A stretch of DNA of 64,000 bases from JAICNG01 sp035249985 (GTDB lineage: Bacteria > Gemmatimonadota > Gemmatimonadetes > Gemmatimonadales > Gemmatimonadaceae). The notes under the pieces were generated by a model. It saw only the letters and a program-made list of their open reading frames with translations, was not told where the DNA came from and did not search any database. The position numbers were made by a program, and so were the translations under genes. Within the stretch, counting starts at the first letter, position 1; the number at the start of each line of letters is the position of its first letter. This document shows, piece by piece, positions 63,101 to 64,000 of the stretch. The DNA is taken from assembly GCA_035249985.1 (NCBI GenBank), contig DATFFP010000050.1, positions 1-64,000 on the forward strand, written 5' to 3'.

Positions 63101-63733
63101 CGCGCGGTGTACGGATATTTCCCCGTGCAGTCGAACGGGCGCGATTTGATCGTCTATGATCCCGCGGCATTCGGCAGCGATGGCGGCTCGCTCCGTGAGA
63201 TCGCGCGCTTCAACTTTCCGCGGCAGGAAGGTCGCGAGCGACTCGCGCTCTCGGATTATTTCCGCTCCGTGGAATCGGGCGACGTCGACGTGGCCGCCTT
63301 CCAGATCGTGACCGTCGGCGACGAGGCGACGCGTCGCTTCGAGGCCACCCAGGCCCGCGGAGACTACAGCGAGGCGTTCTTTGCGCACGGCCTGGCGGTG
63401 GAGACGGCCGAGGCGGTCGCGCAGTGGATGCACGCGCGCGTCCGCAAGGAGCTCGGGCTCCCTGCGGGTCAGGGTAAGCGCTACTCCTGGGGCTACCCGG
63501 CCTGCCCGGACCTCGAGGGGCATGCCGAGCTGTTCAAGCTCCTGCCGGCGCGCGAGGCGTTAGGCATGAGTTACACCGAGTCGTTCCAACTCCTTCCTGA
63601 ACAGTCGACGGCAGCCATCGTCGTCCATCATCCGGCAGCCAAGTATTACGTCGTCCGAGCAGAAGGTAACGCTCGCGGCGATGGGCAGCTCGCAGCTCGC
63701 AGCTCGCAGCTCGCAGCGGGGTCACCATCATGA
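60164..63733 (+). CDS. metH: Cobalamin-dependent methionine synthase
   Basis: A 1189-residue enzyme that transfers methyl from methyltetrahydrofolate to homocysteine via cobalamin. Homocysteine domain (1-~310) with zinc cysteines 232 (GLNCSTG) and 299/300 (GGCCGTT); folate-binding domain (~340-620, LLVGERVNSQGSRKVKRLL, MIDSTEANVIEAAL); cobalamin cap and binding domain with His746 (GDVHDIGKS); AdoMet activation domain (~905-1160, YSWGYPACPD). Residues 313-333, between the first two domains, are encoded by a tandem-repeat palindrome, and the last ~20 residues by a 7-bp tandem array. A SAM-II riboswitch and terminator-like hairpin precede it. The stop overlaps the next gene (ATGA). Confidence 0.95.
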   Translation: MKNSNAYLEALSNRVLIYDGAMGTNIQRYKLTAEDFGGKDLEGCNDNLVLTRPDVIREIHESFLAVGCDVVETCTFQSTPRRLHEWGLGDRYHELNVKAAQLARAAADKYATPEQPRFVAGSIGPTGMLPSSDDPTLSAITFDELSENFYLQAKALVEGGVDVLLVETAQDILEVKAALAGFERLFAELGRRVAVQAQVTLDTSGRMLLGTDIASAMTTLESLPVDVIGLNCSTGPEHMREPVRYLTEHATRPISVIPNAGLPINTGVGEAVYPLEPGPMAKALGEFVTEFGVRIVGGCCGTTPEHLKEIVKRLRTADCVPTARSTQYAVRSHVPRVSSAMRAITLHQDPPPLLVGERVNSQGSRKVKRLLLADDYEGIVAVARDQVDSGAHVLDVCVALTERADEAEQMAKVVKLLSSTVETPLMIDSTEANVIEAALQRVPGRAIVNSINMENGRARIEAVLPLVKKYGAAVVALTIDEIGMAKTRQRKLEIARKIHDIAVDEYGLSPEDLIFDALTFTLATGDAEWIDSATETIEGIRLIKRELPGVLCILGVSNVSFGLSLEARSVLNSVFLHHCVTAGLDAAIVNPAHVTPYAEISTEERELADDLVFNRRPDALQRFISHFDVAGKRTGPQDAAVDPTATMAPDERVHWQVLHRKKEGIEDALDKAGVRENPVRVLNDVLLPAMKEVGDKFGAGELILPFVLQSAEVMKKAVKHLEQFLERKEGYTKGKVVLATVYGDVHDIGKSLVNTILSNNGYTVFDLGKQVPVNTIIDKAIEVSADAIGLSALLVSTSKQMPLCVKELDKRGLKFPVLIGGAAINRRFGRRALFVDGERAYEPGVFYCKDAFEGLSTVESIVDEERRPGLVRRVIDEAREDVFLHTQVGKDQKAGDVEDRRSDVPADNPIPAPPFWGTRVLREIPIDEVFRHLDLDELYRLQWGGRGSGAEYDATVRDVFKPTLDRLTDEAKREGWLVPRAVYGYFPVQSNGRDLIVYDPAAFGSDGGSLREIARFNFPRQEGRERLALSDYFRSVESGDVDVAAFQIVTVGDEATRRFEATQARGDYSEAFFAHGLAVETAEAVAQWMHARVRKELGLPAGQGKRYSWGYPACPDLEGHAELFKLLPAREALGMSYTESFQLLPEQSTAAIVVHHPAAKYYVVRAEGNARGDGQLAARSSQLAAGSPS
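61101..61160. repeat. Tandem-repeat palindrome inside metH
   Basis: The left arm 61101-61124 and right arm 61137-61160 are reverse complements at 23 of 24 positions. They are made of GTACGCA-type units, with GCAGTAC repeated four times on the right side. It encodes a linker between the homocysteine and folate domains of MetH without breaking the frame. Confidence 0.92.
63685..63717. repeat. 7-bp tandem array at the 3' end of metH
   Basis: GCAGCTC is repeated 4.7 times. It encodes a low-complexity tail (QLAARSS repeated) after the conserved MetH end. Only one orientation is present, so it looks like a single arm of the palindromes found elsewhere in the window. Confidence 0.9.
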
Positions 63734-64000
63734 CCTCTCCCACGCTCAGAGACGCTCGTGAGCTCCTCGATCCCGATCGCATCGTCGTCTTCGATGGCGC
63801 CATGGGCACGATGCTCTACTCCAAGGGCGCGTTCATCAATCTCTGTTACGATCAGCTGAGCGTTTCGCAGCCCGACCTCGTGCGGGACGTGCACCGCGCG
63901 TACGTGAAGGCGGGCGCCGAGGTGATCGAGACGAATACCTTCGGCGCCAACCGGCTGAAGCTCACGCAGCACGGGCTCGAAACGCAGGTCAAGGAGTTCA
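63730..64000 (+). CDS. Homocysteine S-methyltransferase-domain protein, partial
   Basis: The first 90 residues of a second homocysteine-methyltransferase-type protein (IVVFDGAMGTMLYSKGAFIN, DLVRDVHRAYVKAGAEVIET, NTFGANRLKLTQHG); it runs off the window. The ATG overlaps the metH stop by four bases, so the pair is translationally coupled and would share the SAM-II control. It could be a bifunctional homocysteine methyltransferase/methylenetetrahydrofolate reductase or a stand-alone enzyme; the zinc cysteines are outside the window. Confidence 0.85.
   Translation, partial: MTSPTLRDARELLDPDRIVVFDGAMGTMLYSKGAFINLCYDQLSVSQPDLVRDVHRAYVKAGAEVIETNTFGANRLKLTQHGLETQVKEF

Noticed and set aside
60098..63523. 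An 1141-codon minus-strand open frame opposite metH
   Set aside because: metH is complete with all catalytic motifs on the plus strand; the opposite frame has none.

Overview
This is a GC-rich (about two thirds GC by eye) bacterial chromosome segment. It looks like a free-living, diderm, polysaccharide-producing bacterium: two exported proteins have lipoprotein signals, there is a Wzx-type flippase, many GT2/GT4 glycosyltransferases and c-di-GMP-I riboswitches. The long imperfect palindromes and overall gene style remind me of Gemmatimonadota or a neighbouring phylum, but no rRNA or other phylogenetic marker is present, so the phylum is inference only. I saw no tRNA, rRNA, IS element or CRISPR array.

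Layout. (1) 0.2-9 kb: two minus-strand GT2 genes with two small unknown genes, a GT4 gene, then a plus-strand cassette of carbamoyltransferase, SxtJ-like membrane protein, DUF5989-type small protein and GT4. (2) 8.9-15.6 kb: a VanZ-domain membrane protein, then a deacetylase / FemAB-like / asparagine synthase operon converging on a second FemAB-like gene. (3) 15.6-29.7 kb: two paralogous secreted Ig-like (BIG2) lipoproteins, each behind its own c-di-GMP-I (GEMM) riboswitch, bracket SGNH hydrolase, deacetylase, O-antigen-ligase-like, Gfo/Idh-epimerase fusion and processive GT2 genes. (4) 29.8-47.7 kb: a tightly coupled minus-strand operon NRPS - PKS - two alpha/beta hydrolases - Wzx-like flippase - GT4. 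(5) 48.0-53.5 kb: a second minus-strand chain of XrtA-type deacetylase, DegT aminotransferase, SGNH protein, Sfp-type phosphopantetheinyl transferase and acyltransferase-3. (6) 53.8-60 kb: YceI, another GNAT/FemAB-like protein, aldehyde dehydrogenase, YggT, a small unknown protein, a methyltransferase and a DUF167 protein. (7) 60-64 kb: a SAM-II-like riboswitch with a terminator-like hairpin ahead of metH, which overlaps a second homocysteine-methyltransferase-type gene that runs off the window.

How it fits together. Regions 1-3 read as an exopolysaccharide locus (sugar transfer, modification, polymerisation, surface anchoring) whose matrix-like BIG2 proteins respond to c-di-GMP. Regions 4-5 read as a hybrid peptide-polyketide pathway with its own carrier-protein activator and a possible export route. 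Several genes (two degenerate hydrolases, XrtA-type deacetylase, FemAB-like protein, asparagine synthase-like amidotransferase) match the gene set that usually accompanies exosortase A, but no exosortase is visible here.

The most unusual feature is a set of long palindromes whose arms are made of short tandem repeats. Six are full inverted repeats and a seventh is a one-armed array. Two of the six and the one-armed array lie inside genes and are translated. Three intergenic ones share a recognisable central core although their arms differ.
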